From: an uncultured Sphingomonas sp.
GTDB lineage: Bacteria > Pseudomonadota > Alphaproteobacteria > Sphingomonadales > Sphingomonadaceae
DNA length: 64,000 nucleotides
NCBI RefSeq assembly: GCF_934560975.1
Contig: NZ_CAKTFO010000016.1
Coordinates: 9,914 to 73,913, forward strand
Reading direction: 5' to 3'
Shown: one piece after another, positions 46,167-55,070 of the stretch
Layout of the letters: each line of letters opens with the position of its first letter
Position numbering within the stretch: position 1 is the stretch's first letter
The notes under the pieces: generated by a model
What the model saw: the letters and a program-made list of their open reading frames with translations, nothing else
Told to the model about the DNA's origin: nothing
Databases searched by the model: none
Made by a program: the position numbers and the translations under genes

Positions 46167-46317
46167 ATGCTCCACCCGACAGCGGCACCGGAAGGTCGGA
46201 CATGAAAAGGCGGTACTCCGTTGAAAATGCTGGCGGACGCGGCGTGCGACGAACCCTGCTTAGCTGGCGCCGCGGGGCCGGAAAGGCAATCGGCCTTCGG
46301 ATCGGACAAGCTGCGCT

Positions 46318-47262
46318 TTAGCCGCGATCGTGAGCAGGCGGCTTGCCATGCCCGGGCGACAGGTCCGGCGGATCATTCGGCCCGTCGCCCAGAAAGGAGA
46401 TGATGCGCGCGGTGATGCGCGCGGGCTGCTCGATGTGGAGCCAGTGGCTTGCCCCCTCCACCACCTCCAGCCGGCCGTCGTCGCACAGTGCCAGCCCGGC
46501 CTCCGCGACATGCTGTTCCAGGAACATGTCGTTCCCCGCCCACAGGATCAGCGTCGGCGGGATCAGGCGCGCGGGCTGCTCGGTATGCGGCCGCTCGCGC
46601 AGGGCGCGGTAATAGTTCAGCATGGCGGTGATCGATCCCGGATGGCCCCAGGCTTCGGAATAATGGTCCAGGGCGCCGGGCTCGAACGTGTCCACCTTGG
46701 CGCTGCCCTGCATCATCGCCTTCAGCCCGGCATGATCGAACGCGCCCAGCGCCGTTTCCGGAACCCAGGGCAGCTGGAAAAAAGCGACATAGGTGCTGCG
46801 CAGCGCCTGCGTCGGATGGGCGATCGCCTGCTTGCCCCACACGTCCGGATGGGGCCCGTCCATCAGCACGACGCGGTTCAGCCGTGCGGGATGGCGCGCC
46901 GCCACCCACCAGCCGATCACCGCGCCCCAGTCATGCCCGACCAGGTGGACGCGGTCGGCGCCGAACGCCTCGGCCAGCGCGACCACGTCCCCCGCAAGGA
47001 TGTCGATCGTATAGGCCGATACGTCCTGCGGCGCATCGCTCCGGTTGTAGCCGCGCATGTCGGGGACGACGACATGGTAGCCGGCCTCCGCAAGCGGCGT
47101 GATCTGGTGCCGCCACGACCACCAGAATTCGGGAAAACCGTGCAGCAGGATCAGCAGCGGCCTGCCGACCTCGCCCGCCTCCACGACATGGAGGTTGACG
47201 CCGTTCACGGTCCGCGTCGCCTCGCGCCAGCCATGTTGCAGCAGGGTATCGGACGTGGGCAC
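46318..47262 (-). CDS. Alpha/beta-hydrolase, epoxide hydrolase/haloalkane dehalogenase type
   Basis: A 314-residue alpha/beta-hydrolase. The oxyanion motif is LLHGFPEFWWSWRHQI. The nucleophile Asp is in LVGHDWGAVIGWWVA, the acid region in LILWAGNDMFLE, and the catalytic His in EGASHWLHIEQPA. This arrangement fits epoxide hydrolases and haloacetate dehalogenases. The start is GTG 47262 with AGGAG seven bases upstream; the frame runs further upstream without homology. It diverges from the alcohol dehydrogenase gene. Confidence 0.85.
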   Translation of the reverse strand: MPTSDTLLQHGWREATRTVNGVNLHVVEAGEVGRPLLILLHGFPEFWWSWRHQITPLAEAGYHVVVPDMRGYNRSDAPQDVSAYTIDILAGDVVALAEAFGADRVHLVGHDWGAVIGWWVAARHPARLNRVVLMDGPHPDVWGKQAIAHPTQALRSTYVAFFQLPWVPETALGAFDHAGLKAMMQGSAKVDTFEPGALDHYSEAWGHPGSITAMLNYYRALRERPHTEQPARLIPPTLILWAGNDMFLEQHVAEAGLALCDDGRLEVVEGASHWLHIEQPARITARIISFLGDGPNDPPDLSPGHGKPPAHDRG

Positions 47263-47485
47263 GGTTATTCTCCTGGACGAAGCGACCGGGCGGCCAGTTG
47301 CGACCCGGAACAGGTCCATCCGGTGAGAGCGGGAACCCGCCAGGGCGGGCCATGTTCCGAGGGCGGACCTTGCCCCACGCGCGCTATTTTCCGCCATTTC
47401 CTTGTGGGTAGCGGATAGACTCGGCCGGCACGGCGTTGTGGCATGGACGTCGCGTCTCGCGGCACCTGCGCAACGAGGAACACCC

Positions 47486-48592
47486 ATGACGATCAAGGCG
47501 ATCGGCTATGCCGCCAACCATTCCTTCTCGCGTCTGAAGCCCCTCGCCTTCGAGCGGGACGAGCCGGGCGCGGGCGAGGTGCAGATCGACATCCTCTATT
47601 GCGGCGTGTGCCATTCGGACATTCACCAGGCCGAAAACGATTGGGGCAACACCGTCTATCCGTGCATGCCCGGGCATGAGATCGTCGGCCGGGTCGCGCG
47701 GGTCGGGGCCGGTGTCGCCCGGCATGGCGTCGGCGACCTGGTCGGGGTCGGCTGCATGATCGACAGCTGCCACCAATGCGCGCCGTGCAGGGCCGGCGAC
47801 GAACAATATTGTGAAGGGCCCAACAGCTGGCTCGCCACGTATAACGGCCCGATGACGCCCAAGGCGAAGGCCAAGACGGGCGAGAACCAATATGGCTGCG
47901 ATAACACCTACGGCGGCTATTCCAACACCATCGTGGTGCGCGAGGATTTCGTGCTGAAGGTACCGGAAACGCTGCCGATCGAGGCGGCGGCGCCGATCCT
48001 CTGCGCCGGCGTCACCACCTACTCGCCGCTGAAGCATTGGGGCGTGAAGCCGGGCCACAAGGTCGGCATCGTCGGCTTGGGCGGGCTGGGCGACATGGCG
48101 GTCAAGCTGGCCAAGGCGATGGGTGCGGAGGTGACGGTGTTCACCACCACCAAGGAGAAGGTCGCCGAGGCCGAAAAGCTGGGCGCCACCGGTGTGGCAG
48201 AGGGCGACAAGCAGGCCTATGCGGTGCTGGAAAAGCATTTCGACCTGATCCTTTCCACCATCCCGGAAAAGCACAAGGTCGACCCCTTCCTGCCGTTGCT
48301 CGCCCATGGCGCATCCTATGTGTCCGTCGGCGCGCTGGCGCAGATGCCGGGCTGGAATCATCAGGAACTCATCATGGGCCGCAACACCATCGCCGGCTCG
48401 TTGATCGGGTCGATCGCCGAAACACAGGAGGTGCTCGACTTCTGCGCCGAACACGGCATCGCCCCCGACGTGCAGCTGATCCCGATCCAAGAGGTCAACG
48501 AGGCGTACAAGAAGGTGAAGTCCGGCGATGTGCGTTTCCGCTACGTGATCGACATGGCCAGCCTGAAGCCGGAGCTGGAGGACGCCGCTTAG
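47486..48592 (+). CDS. Zinc-dependent NAD(P) alcohol dehydrogenase (YahK/CAD-like)
   Basis: A 368-residue medium-chain dehydrogenase. Catalytic zinc ligands lie in YCGVCHSDIHQAE, with GHEIVGRV following; the structural zinc site is DSCHQCAPCRAGDEQYC. The Rossmann motif is VGIVGLGGLGDMAVKLAKA. The overall pattern fits NADP-preferring aldehyde reductases of the YahK/cinnamyl-alcohol type. RBS GAGGAA precedes ATG 47486. A hairpin (GGCAGCC/GGCTGCC) lies about 40 bases past the stop. Confidence 0.9.
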   Translation: MTIKAIGYAANHSFSRLKPLAFERDEPGAGEVQIDILYCGVCHSDIHQAENDWGNTVYPCMPGHEIVGRVARVGAGVARHGVGDLVGVGCMIDSCHQCAPCRAGDEQYCEGPNSWLATYNGPMTPKAKAKTGENQYGCDNTYGGYSNTIVVREDFVLKVPETLPIEAAAPILCAGVTTYSPLKHWGVKPGHKVGIVGLGGLGDMAVKLAKAMGAEVTVFTTTKEKVAEAEKLGATGVAEGDKQAYAVLEKHFDLILSTIPEKHKVDPFLPLLAHGASYVSVGALAQMPGWNHQELIMGRNTIAGSLIGSIAETQEVLDFCAEHGIAPDVQLIPIQEVNEAYKKVKSGDVRFRYVIDMASLKPELEDAA

Positions 48593-48633
48593 CGGCGGAC
48601 TTGATCCCTTGAAGGGCTGCTCGCTCATTAGCT

Positions 48634-48653
48634 GGCAGCCTCCGAGGGCTGCC
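48634..48653 (+). terminator. Stem-loop after the alcohol dehydrogenase
   Basis: GGCAGCC pairs with GGCTGCC around a six-base loop, 41 bases past the stop. No U-run follows, so termination is uncertain. Confidence 0.35.
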
Positions 48654-48766
48654 ACCGCCCGTAACTGTCGGGAGGGCCACACCTGTCGTGCAGGCCGCCA
48701 TGCCGAGGCGGTCCGCCCCCCGTAACCCACTCGAACGTTCCAGCTTCTTCCATTGCGAGGCTTGCC

Positions 48767-49621
48767 ATGACACTTCCCGCCGATCCCGTCTGGTTCATCA
48801 CCGGTTGTTCGACCGGCTTCGGCCATGAACTGGCCAAGCTCGTACTCGCCCGGGGCTGGCAGGCGGTGGTCACCGCGCGCTCCATCGACCGCCTGCAGGA
48901 TCTGGTCGGGTCGGCGGGCGATCGCGCGTTGGCGGTGGCGCTGGATGTCACGGACGCGGAGCAGATCACGGCGGCCGTATCGGCGGCAAAGGCGCGCTTC
49001 GGCCGGATCGACGTGCTCGTGAACAATGCCGGCTATGGCTATCAGTCCAGCATCGAGGAAGGCGAAGAGGCCGAGATCCGGGCGCAGTTCGACGCCAACG
49101 TCTTTGGCCTGTTCGCGATGACGCGCGCCGTGCTGCCGGTGATGCGCGCGCAGGGCGGCGGCGCCATCCTTAACGTCACCTCGATCGGCGGCATTACCGG
49201 CTTTGCGTCAAGCGGCTATTACAGCGCCACCAAACACGCGGTGGAAGGCTGGTCCTCGTCGCTCGCGTCCGAAGTGGAGCCGCTGGGGATCAGCGTCACC
49301 TGTGTCGAGCCTGGCCCGTTCCGCACCGACTGGGCCGGCCGCTCGCTGCGCCAGACCAAGAGCCGCATCGACGCTTATGCCAGCACCGCCGCCGCCCGCA
49401 TGGAAACGACCAGCGGCTATAGCGGTCAGCAGCCCGGCGACCCGGTACGCGCCGGCAAGGCCATGATCGAGGCCGTGCTGCGCGACACGCCGCCACGCCA
49501 CCTGGTGCTCGGCAAATTTGCCTATGACACCGCCGTCTACATTTTCCGCAAGCGCCTGGCGGAAGTGGAGGCCGATCGCGACCTCGCACTCGGCGCGGAC
49601 TATCCGGACGCGGAGGGCTGA
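48767..49621 (+). CDS. Short-chain dehydrogenase/reductase
   Basis: A 284-residue classical SDR. The cofactor motif is FITGCSTGFGHELAKL, the structural NNAGYG is present, and the active site is YYSATKHAVEG with its Tyr/Lys pair, preceded by the catalytic Ser in NVTSIGGITG. RBS GCGAGG precedes the start. It may share a regulator with the upstream alcohol dehydrogenase but the 174-bp gap argues for its own promoter. Substrate unknown. Confidence 0.88.
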   Translation: MTLPADPVWFITGCSTGFGHELAKLVLARGWQAVVTARSIDRLQDLVGSAGDRALAVALDVTDAEQITAAVSAAKARFGRIDVLVNNAGYGYQSSIEEGEEAEIRAQFDANVFGLFAMTRAVLPVMRAQGGGAILNVTSIGGITGFASSGYYSATKHAVEGWSSSLASEVEPLGISVTCVEPGPFRTDWAGRSLRQTKSRIDAYASTAAARMETTSGYSGQQPGDPVRAGKAMIEAVLRDTPPRHLVLGKFAYDTAVYIFRKRLAEVEADRDLALGADYPDAEG

Positions 49622-49629
49622 CCGGACAA

Positions 49630-49652
49630 GCGGGCCTCGCCCAAAGGCCCGC
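49630..49652. terminator. Stem-loop between convergent SDR and kinase genes
   Basis: GCGGGCC pairs with GGCCCGC across a nine-base loop in a 74-bp gap between convergent genes. It lacks a U-run on either side; a bidirectional role is likely but unproven. Confidence 0.4.
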
Positions 49653-49695
49653 CATCCCGAATCCAGCGCCCGTCGCGCAGGGGGAGGCCCATTGC

Positions 49696-52287
49696 CTAGT
49701 CTCTGGACAGGTCGCGGATGCGGGCGGCGAGCGCGTCGATCGAGAAGGGCTTGGTCAGCACCCGCATCCCGGGTTCGAGATGGCCGTGGCCGACCACGGC
49801 ATTTTCCGCATATCCGGTGATGAACAAGGTGCGAAGGCCCGGCCGCAGCGCCCGTCCGGCATCCGCCATCTGGCGGCCGTTCATGCCACCGGGCAATCCC
49901 ACATCGGTGACGAGGAGGTCGACCTTGGTATTCGAACGCAGCACCTTGAGCGCGGCATTGCCGTCGGCGGCCTCGATCACGGCATATCCGAAACCGCTCA
50001 GAACATCGCGCACCAGCAGGCGCACGGTCGGCTCGTCGTCCACCACCAGCACCGTCTCGCCGCTGCGGGCCACCGCCAGCGGCATCGTCTCCGCGATGTC
50101 CGCGGCTTCGACGACGTCGCCATCGTAGCGCGGCAGGTAGAGCCGGACGGTGGTGCCCTGTCCGACCTGCGAATGGATGCGCACCTGGCCGCCGGATTGT
50201 TGCGCGAAGCCGTAGATCATGGACAGGCCGAGGCCGGTCCCCTGGCCGATTGGCTTGGTGGTGTAGAAAGGCTCGAACACGCGGGCGATCAACTCCGGCG
50301 GCATGCCGCTGCCGGTGTCGCTGACGCTCAGCGAGAGATATTCGCCCTCCGGGATGTCGTAGGCGTCGGCTGCCCGCGGATCGAGCCGCTGGTTGGCGGT
50401 TTCGATCGTGATGCGCCCGCCCTCCGGCATGGCGTCGCGCGCGTTGATGCACAGGTTCAGCAGCGCATTCTCAAGCTGGCTCGCGTCCACCAGCGCCGGC
50501 CATAATGCCGGTGCGCTCACCGTATCGATCGCGACGCTCGGCCCGACGGTGCGCTGGATCAGGTCGGCCATGCCCTTTACCAGTGTGTCCACATCCGTTG
50601 GACGCGGATCCAGCGTCTGGCGCCGGGAAAAGGCGAGCAGGCGATGGGTCAGGGCCGCAGCCCGCTTGGCCGCGCCCTGGGCTGCGACCATGTATTTGTC
50701 CACGTCAGCCAGGCGGCCCTGGGCGATCCGCATGCCCATCAGTTCCAGCGCGCCGGAAATCCCCGCCAGCAGATTATTGAAGTCGTGCGCCAGGCCGCCG
50801 GTAAGCTGCCCCACTGCCTCCATCTTCTGCGACTGGCGCAATTTATCCTCGGCCTGCATCAGCTCGTCGGTGCGTTCGGCCACGCGCTGTTCGAGATTGT
50901 CGTTGAGGGTCCGCAGCGCCGCGATGGCGCGGTCGCGTTCCGCCTCCACGGCACGCCGCGCCTCCACGTCGATCAGGACGCCGGGAAAGCTCAGCGGCGC
51001 GCCGTCCGCCCCGCGATCGACCCGCCCGTTCGCCTCGATCCAGTAATAGCGACCGTTCACGCGGCGAACCCGGTACTGATGGGCATAGGCGCCGCCCCGG
51101 ATTATGGCCTCGTTGATCGCGTCCGCCAGCCCCGCCTGGTCGTCGGGATGCACGGTGGCGACGATCCGGGCGAGCGGGATGCCTTTCCGTCCCAGCGCCG
51201 GATCAAGGCCGAAGGCACGGGCGAAGCCTTCGTCGACGGTGAACTGGTCGCTCGGCAGGTCCCAGTGCCACGTGCCGATGATCGCACCGACCGCCAGCGC
51301 AAGCTGCACCCGCTCCGCATTTTCGTGCGCATAGGCTTCGCTGGCGCGCAGGCGTTCCTGCGCCTCGCGCCGCTCGGTTACGTCGTTGAACAGGATGGCG
51401 ATCTGCCGGTCGGCGGGGTCGCCGACCCGTACCGCGCGCACGTCGAACCACCGCTGGAATGCTTCGGCATAGCTCTCGAAATTGGCAGGCTCGCCGGTGC
51501 TGGCGACGTGGCCGTAGGTGTCGAACCAGAAACGCTCCAGGTCGGGCGCGAACTCGGTCACCCACTTGCCTTGAAGGTTGACGCCCGCCTGCCGCTCGAA
51601 CGCCGGATTGGCTTCCAGGAAGCGGTAGTCGATGGGCCGGTCCTCGCCGTCGAACTTCACCTCTACGATCGCAAAGGCCGCGTCGATCGTGTCCAGGATC
51701 GTCTGGAAGCGTTCTTGGGCGTGGCGCAGAGCCGAGCCGGCAAGATGTTCGTCCGTGCGGTCGCGCAAGATCTTCACAAAGCCGAGATGGTCGGCGTCGC
51801 TGCCGAACAGCGGCATCATCTCGCCCGACGCCCAGAAGCGCTGCCCGTCCTTGCGCAGGTGCCACCGCTCGTCCGTGGCGCGCCCGTCCTGGAGCGCGCG
51901 GCGCATCTCATGCTCGACGCGGCCGATGGCCCGATCCTCGGGCGTGAAGAAGCGTTCCACGTCGTGGCCGCACATTTCGCTAGCGGTCCAGCCCATGACG
52001 TGCTCCGCGCCGGGGTTCCAGTCGGTGACCACCCCGGCAGGGTTGGTGATCACCATGGCGATGTCGATCGCGCTCTGGAACATCGCGCGCTGCCGCGCCT
52101 CGCTGCTGGCGAGGGCGACCCGACTGGCCCGCAGCTGCGCCACCAGGTCCTGTGAAGCGGCCAGGTCGGCACCGTGCCGGCTGTCGCGCTCCGCCTGCCG
52201 ATCGCTGACCCGCTGCGCGTCGATCCCCGCGTCCTTCAACGCCGCGCGCAGCCGCGCATTTTCGGCCTCAAGCTCCTCCATGGTCAT
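49696..52287 (-). CDS. Hybrid PAS sensor histidine kinase with receiver domain
   Basis: An 863-residue soluble sensor kinase with no transmembrane helix. Order: coiled coil (1-60), three PAS-type domains (about 65-185, 190-310, 330-440), a HisKA domain with phosphorylation site His501 in GGLAHDFNNLL, a GHKL ATPase (LVDASQLENALLNLCINARDA, SDTGSGMPPELIARVFEPFYTTK), and a C-terminal receiver with phosphoacceptor Asp795 (LLVTDVGLPGGMNG) and switch Lys in LTKPFSID. Start ATG 52287 or 52281. The input is unknown. It converges with the SDR and diverges from katB. Confidence 0.9.
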   Translation of the reverse strand: MTMEELEAENARLRAALKDAGIDAQRVSDRQAERDSRHGADLAASQDLVAQLRASRVALASSEARQRAMFQSAIDIAMVITNPAGVVTDWNPGAEHVMGWTASEMCGHDVERFFTPEDRAIGRVEHEMRRALQDGRATDERWHLRKDGQRFWASGEMMPLFGSDADHLGFVKILRDRTDEHLAGSALRHAQERFQTILDTIDAAFAIVEVKFDGEDRPIDYRFLEANPAFERQAGVNLQGKWVTEFAPDLERFWFDTYGHVASTGEPANFESYAEAFQRWFDVRAVRVGDPADRQIAILFNDVTERREAQERLRASEAYAHENAERVQLALAVGAIIGTWHWDLPSDQFTVDEGFARAFGLDPALGRKGIPLARIVATVHPDDQAGLADAINEAIIRGGAYAHQYRVRRVNGRYYWIEANGRVDRGADGAPLSFPGVLIDVEARRAVEAERDRAIAALRTLNDNLEQRVAERTDELMQAEDKLRQSQKMEAVGQLTGGLAHDFNNLLAGISGALELMGMRIAQGRLADVDKYMVAAQGAAKRAAALTHRLLAFSRRQTLDPRPTDVDTLVKGMADLIQRTVGPSVAIDTVSAPALWPALVDASQLENALLNLCINARDAMPEGGRITIETANQRLDPRAADAYDIPEGEYLSLSVSDTGSGMPPELIARVFEPFYTTKPIGQGTGLGLSMIYGFAQQSGGQVRIHSQVGQGTTVRLYLPRYDGDVVEAADIAETMPLAVARSGETVLVVDDEPTVRLLVRDVLSGFGYAVIEAADGNAALKVLRSNTKVDLLVTDVGLPGGMNGRQMADAGRALRPGLRTLFITGYAENAVVGHGHLEPGMRVLTKPFSIDALAARIRDLSRD

Positions 52288-52649
52288 AAAAGTCTAAGGT
52301 CGTCCTTTTGTCGCAACGCGCGTCCGGCAGGTTCCGGCCTGTAATCCGCGTCACCCGCTGTCTACAATCCAGGTTGCCGGGCGTCATTCCGGCGATCGGG
52401 CCACAAGGACCATGGCGATCGCGCAGACGACATAGGCACCGACACCCCGCCCCCCATGGCCTAAAAGTGCTAAATTTCTGCTGCCGCATCGCGGTCGGTT
52501 CCGCGCGGGTGCGGTGCTCAGATCGATTCACGCAATCACTGTCATCAAGAACGCCCGTTTGGCGTTGTCCGCGCCCTCGTTCAGGTGCCGGGTCCCACGC
52601 ACCGCGTGTGCCTGCCGCAGCGACGGCTTGAAGGATTGAAGGGGTTTCA
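52288..52649. other. 362-bp gap between divergent kinase and katB
   Basis: I see no gene, tRNA or convincing promoter here. A slightly AT-richer patch near 52462-52481 (CTAAAAGTGCTAAATTTCTG) could hold katB promoter elements. No OxyR-type repeat could be recognised. Confidence 0.5.
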
Positions 52650-54350
52650 ATGACGAAGAAGACGAGCCGCCGCTCCATTGCGGCGCTGCTGCTTGCCGCC
52701 GTTTCGGCAACCGCCATGGTTCAGCCGGTCGCCGCGCAGACGGTGCCGCCCGCCGACACCCAGGCGGAAACCCGGATGACCACCGCCGCCGCGCCGGTCA
52801 GCGCGGGCAAGCCGGTGCTGGCGCAGGCCGGCGTTGCCGGGACGGTTGATGCAAAGGGCGATACGGGCAGCGCGTCCGCGCCCCAGATGACCCGTGACAA
52901 CGGCGCGCCGATCGGGGAGAATCGCAACTCCAAGGCTGCGGGCGATCTTGGCCCCGTGCTGCTGGAAGACACGACGCTGATCGAGAAGCTGGCCCGCTTC
53001 GACCGGGAGCGCGTGCCCGAGCGCGTGGTCCATGCGCGCGGCACCGGCGCGCACGGCATGTTCACCGCCACCGCCGACATTTCCGACATCACCAGCGCGT
53101 CCTTGTTCGTGTCCGGCAAGCAGACGCCGGTGTTTGTGCGCTTCTCCACCGTGATCCACCCGTCGGGCAGCCCGGAAGGGATGCGCGATCCGCGCGGCTT
53201 TGCGACCAAGTTCTACACCGACCAAGGCAATTGGGACCTGGTGGGCAACAACCTGCCGATCTTCTTCATCCGCGACGCGATCCAGTTCCCGGACATGATC
53301 CACTCGCTGAAGCCCTCGCCGATCACCAACAAGCAGGACCCGAATCGCTTCTTCGACTTCTTCTCGGCGACGCCGGAAGCGACCAACATGCTGGCGCATG
53401 TTTATTCCAACCTCGGCACGCCGGCATCCTACCGGACGATGGACGGCAACGGCGTCCATGCCTTCAAGCTGGTCAATGCCAAGGGCGAGACCGTGTTCGC
53501 CAAGTTCCGCTGGATCAGCCGCCAAGGCGTGCGCAACCTCAACGGCGCACAGGTCGCGACCGCGACGTGGAACTACCTGACCGACGACCTGTATGGTGAA
53601 ATCGCCAAGGGCGACTTCCCGACCTGGGACCTGATGGTGCAGACCATGAAGGCGTCGGATTTCGCCAAGCTCGACTATAATCCATTCGACGACACCAAGG
53701 AGTGGCTGGGCGTGCCGTTCCGCAAGATCGGTGAAATGACGCTCAACAAGGTGCCGACCAACTTCTTCGAATATACCGAACAATCGGCCTTCGCGCCGGC
53801 CAACATGGTGCCGGGGATCGAAGCGTCGCCCGACCGGATGTTGCAGGGGCGGCTATTCTCCTATTCGGACACGCAGCGTTACCGCATCGGCGCCAACGTC
53901 ATGCAGCTGCCGGTCAACCGGCCGCTGGCGGGCGTCGTCAACAACTACCAGGACGGGCAGCTCGACCAGGGCAACCGCACGTCGGACGTCAACTACTTCC
54001 CGGCCGCCACCGCCGCGAAGGCGACGGATGCCCGCTTCCGTGCCGCGCCCTACAAGGTGGACGCGATCGTTGATGCCAAGCCGATCGCCAAGACCAACAA
54101 CTTCCGACAGGCCGGCATCTTCTATCGCGCGCTCAAGCCGCAGGACAAGACGGACCTCGTCACCAACCTGGCGGGCGACCTCAATGTCGTGACCTCCGCA
54201 CGCACCAAGACGATCATGGTCAGCTACTTCTACCAGGCGGACAAGGACTTCGGCACGCGCCTGGCGACCGCGGTCAACGTGCCGATGGCGGACGTGTCGC
54301 GTGCCGTGGCGGAATATCGCGCGGCCAACCCGGACCAGAACGCCCGCTGA
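52650..54350 (+). CDS. katB: Periplasmic heme catalase (KatB type)
   Basis: Decomposes hydrogen peroxide. Of 566 residues, the first ~30 form a signal peptide (SRRSIAALLLAAVSATAMVQ, cut near VAAQ). A ~50-residue low-complexity linker precedes the catalase core. Core features: catalytic His in ERVVHARGTGAHG, Asn in VGNNLPIFF, and heme-ligand Tyr in GRLFSYSDTQRYRIG. The RBS GGGG precedes ATG 52650. An ankyrin-repeat gene follows at about 75 bp, as with KatB/AnkB in Pseudomonas, where the ankyrin protein supports catalase activity. Confidence 0.93.
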   Translation: MTKKTSRRSIAALLLAAVSATAMVQPVAAQTVPPADTQAETRMTTAAAPVSAGKPVLAQAGVAGTVDAKGDTGSASAPQMTRDNGAPIGENRNSKAAGDLGPVLLEDTTLIEKLARFDRERVPERVVHARGTGAHGMFTATADISDITSASLFVSGKQTPVFVRFSTVIHPSGSPEGMRDPRGFATKFYTDQGNWDLVGNNLPIFFIRDAIQFPDMIHSLKPSPITNKQDPNRFFDFFSATPEATNMLAHVYSNLGTPASYRTMDGNGVHAFKLVNAKGETVFAKFRWISRQGVRNLNGAQVATATWNYLTDDLYGEIAKGDFPTWDLMVQTMKASDFAKLDYNPFDDTKEWLGVPFRKIGEMTLNKVPTNFFEYTEQSAFAPANMVPGIEASPDRMLQGRLFSYSDTQRYRIGANVMQLPVNRPLAGVVNNYQDGQLDQGNRTSDVNYFPAATAAKATDARFRAAPYKVDAIVDAKPIAKTNNFRQAGIFYRALKPQDKTDLVTNLAGDLNVVTSARTKTIMVSYFYQADKDFGTRLATAVNVPMADVSRAVAEYRAANPDQNAR

Positions 54351-54425
54351 TGCCGAGCCGGAACGGGGGGCGGCGCCGTCCGTATTCCCGTCCGGCCGCA
54401 GCCCTCGTTTCCCAAGGACATGATG

Positions 54426-55034
54426 ATGTTGCCCCTTATCGCCACCATGCTGGCGGCGTCCGCCTCGCACGCTGCGCGGCCACCGATTGCGGTGCCTGCC
54501 GCGGCGACGGCCGGATCCGCATCCGCATCCGCATCCGCATCCGCGACGTTGCCCTCGCCCGAGCGGCGCCAGCAATTGCTGTTCGAGGCCGCACGCCTCG
54601 GCCGTACCGATATGATCGACCCGCTGGTCAAGGCCGGGGCGGATCTCAATGCCTACGATGATCGCGGCTTCACCCCGCTGATCCTCGCCGCCTACAATGG
54701 GCAGCTTGCCATGGTGGAGGTGCTGATCGGCCGGGGGGCGGATGCCTGCCGTCCCGATCGCGACCAGGGCAACACCGCGCAGATGGGCGTGGCGTTCAAG
54801 GGCGAGGACGCGATTGCCGCGCGGCTGCTGAAGGCCGGCTGCAACGTCGATGCGCGCAACAATGCCGGGCAGACCGCGCTGATGATGGCGTCCTTGTTCA
54901 ACCGCACCTGCCAGGTCGACATGCTGCTTGCGGCCGGTGCCGACCGGGCGATCCGCGACACGGCCGGGCGCTCGGCCGGGTCGGTCGCGTCCGATCAGGG
55001 CAATACGCCGATGGCGGCCCGCGTCGGACACTGA
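54426..55034 (+). CDS. Exported ankyrin-repeat protein (AnkB-like partner of KatB)
   Basis: A roughly 202-residue protein with a signal peptide (MLPLIATMLAASASHAA) and about four ankyrin repeats: DRGFTPLILAAYNGQLAMVE, then DQGNTAQMGVAFKGEDAIAA, NAGQTALMMASLFNRTCQVD and a final partial repeat. An Ala/Ser tract (residues about 29-40) is encoded by a perfect hexanucleotide repeat. ATGs stand at 54420, 54423 and 54426; AAGGA ends two bases before the first, which favours 54426. Follows katB and probably shares its transcript. Confidence 0.83.
   Translation: MLPLIATMLAASASHAARPPIAVPAAATAGSASASASASATLPSPERRQQLLFEAARLGRTDMIDPLVKAGADLNAYDDRGFTPLILAAYNGQLAMVEVLIGRGADACRPDRDQGNTAQMGVAFKGEDAIAARLLKAGCNVDARNNAGQTALMMASLFNRTCQVDMLLAAGADRAIRDTAGRSAGSVASDQGNTPMAARVGH
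54511..54546 (+). repeat. Hexanucleotide tandem repeat in the ankyrin gene
   Basis: Six consecutive units of CCGNAT-type with four exact CCGCAT copies, flanked by CCGGAT and CCGCGA. It encodes alternating Ser-Ala. Changes in copy number keep the reading frame. Confidence 0.8.
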
Positions 55035-55070
55035 GCGCGACCACCGGGCGGGCTGCGGCCGGGCGGCCCG

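Noticed and set aside
54511..54546. Hexanucleotide repeat as a CRISPR or regulatory array
   Set aside because: Units are six bases with no spacers and lie inside a coding frame; it is a microsatellite.
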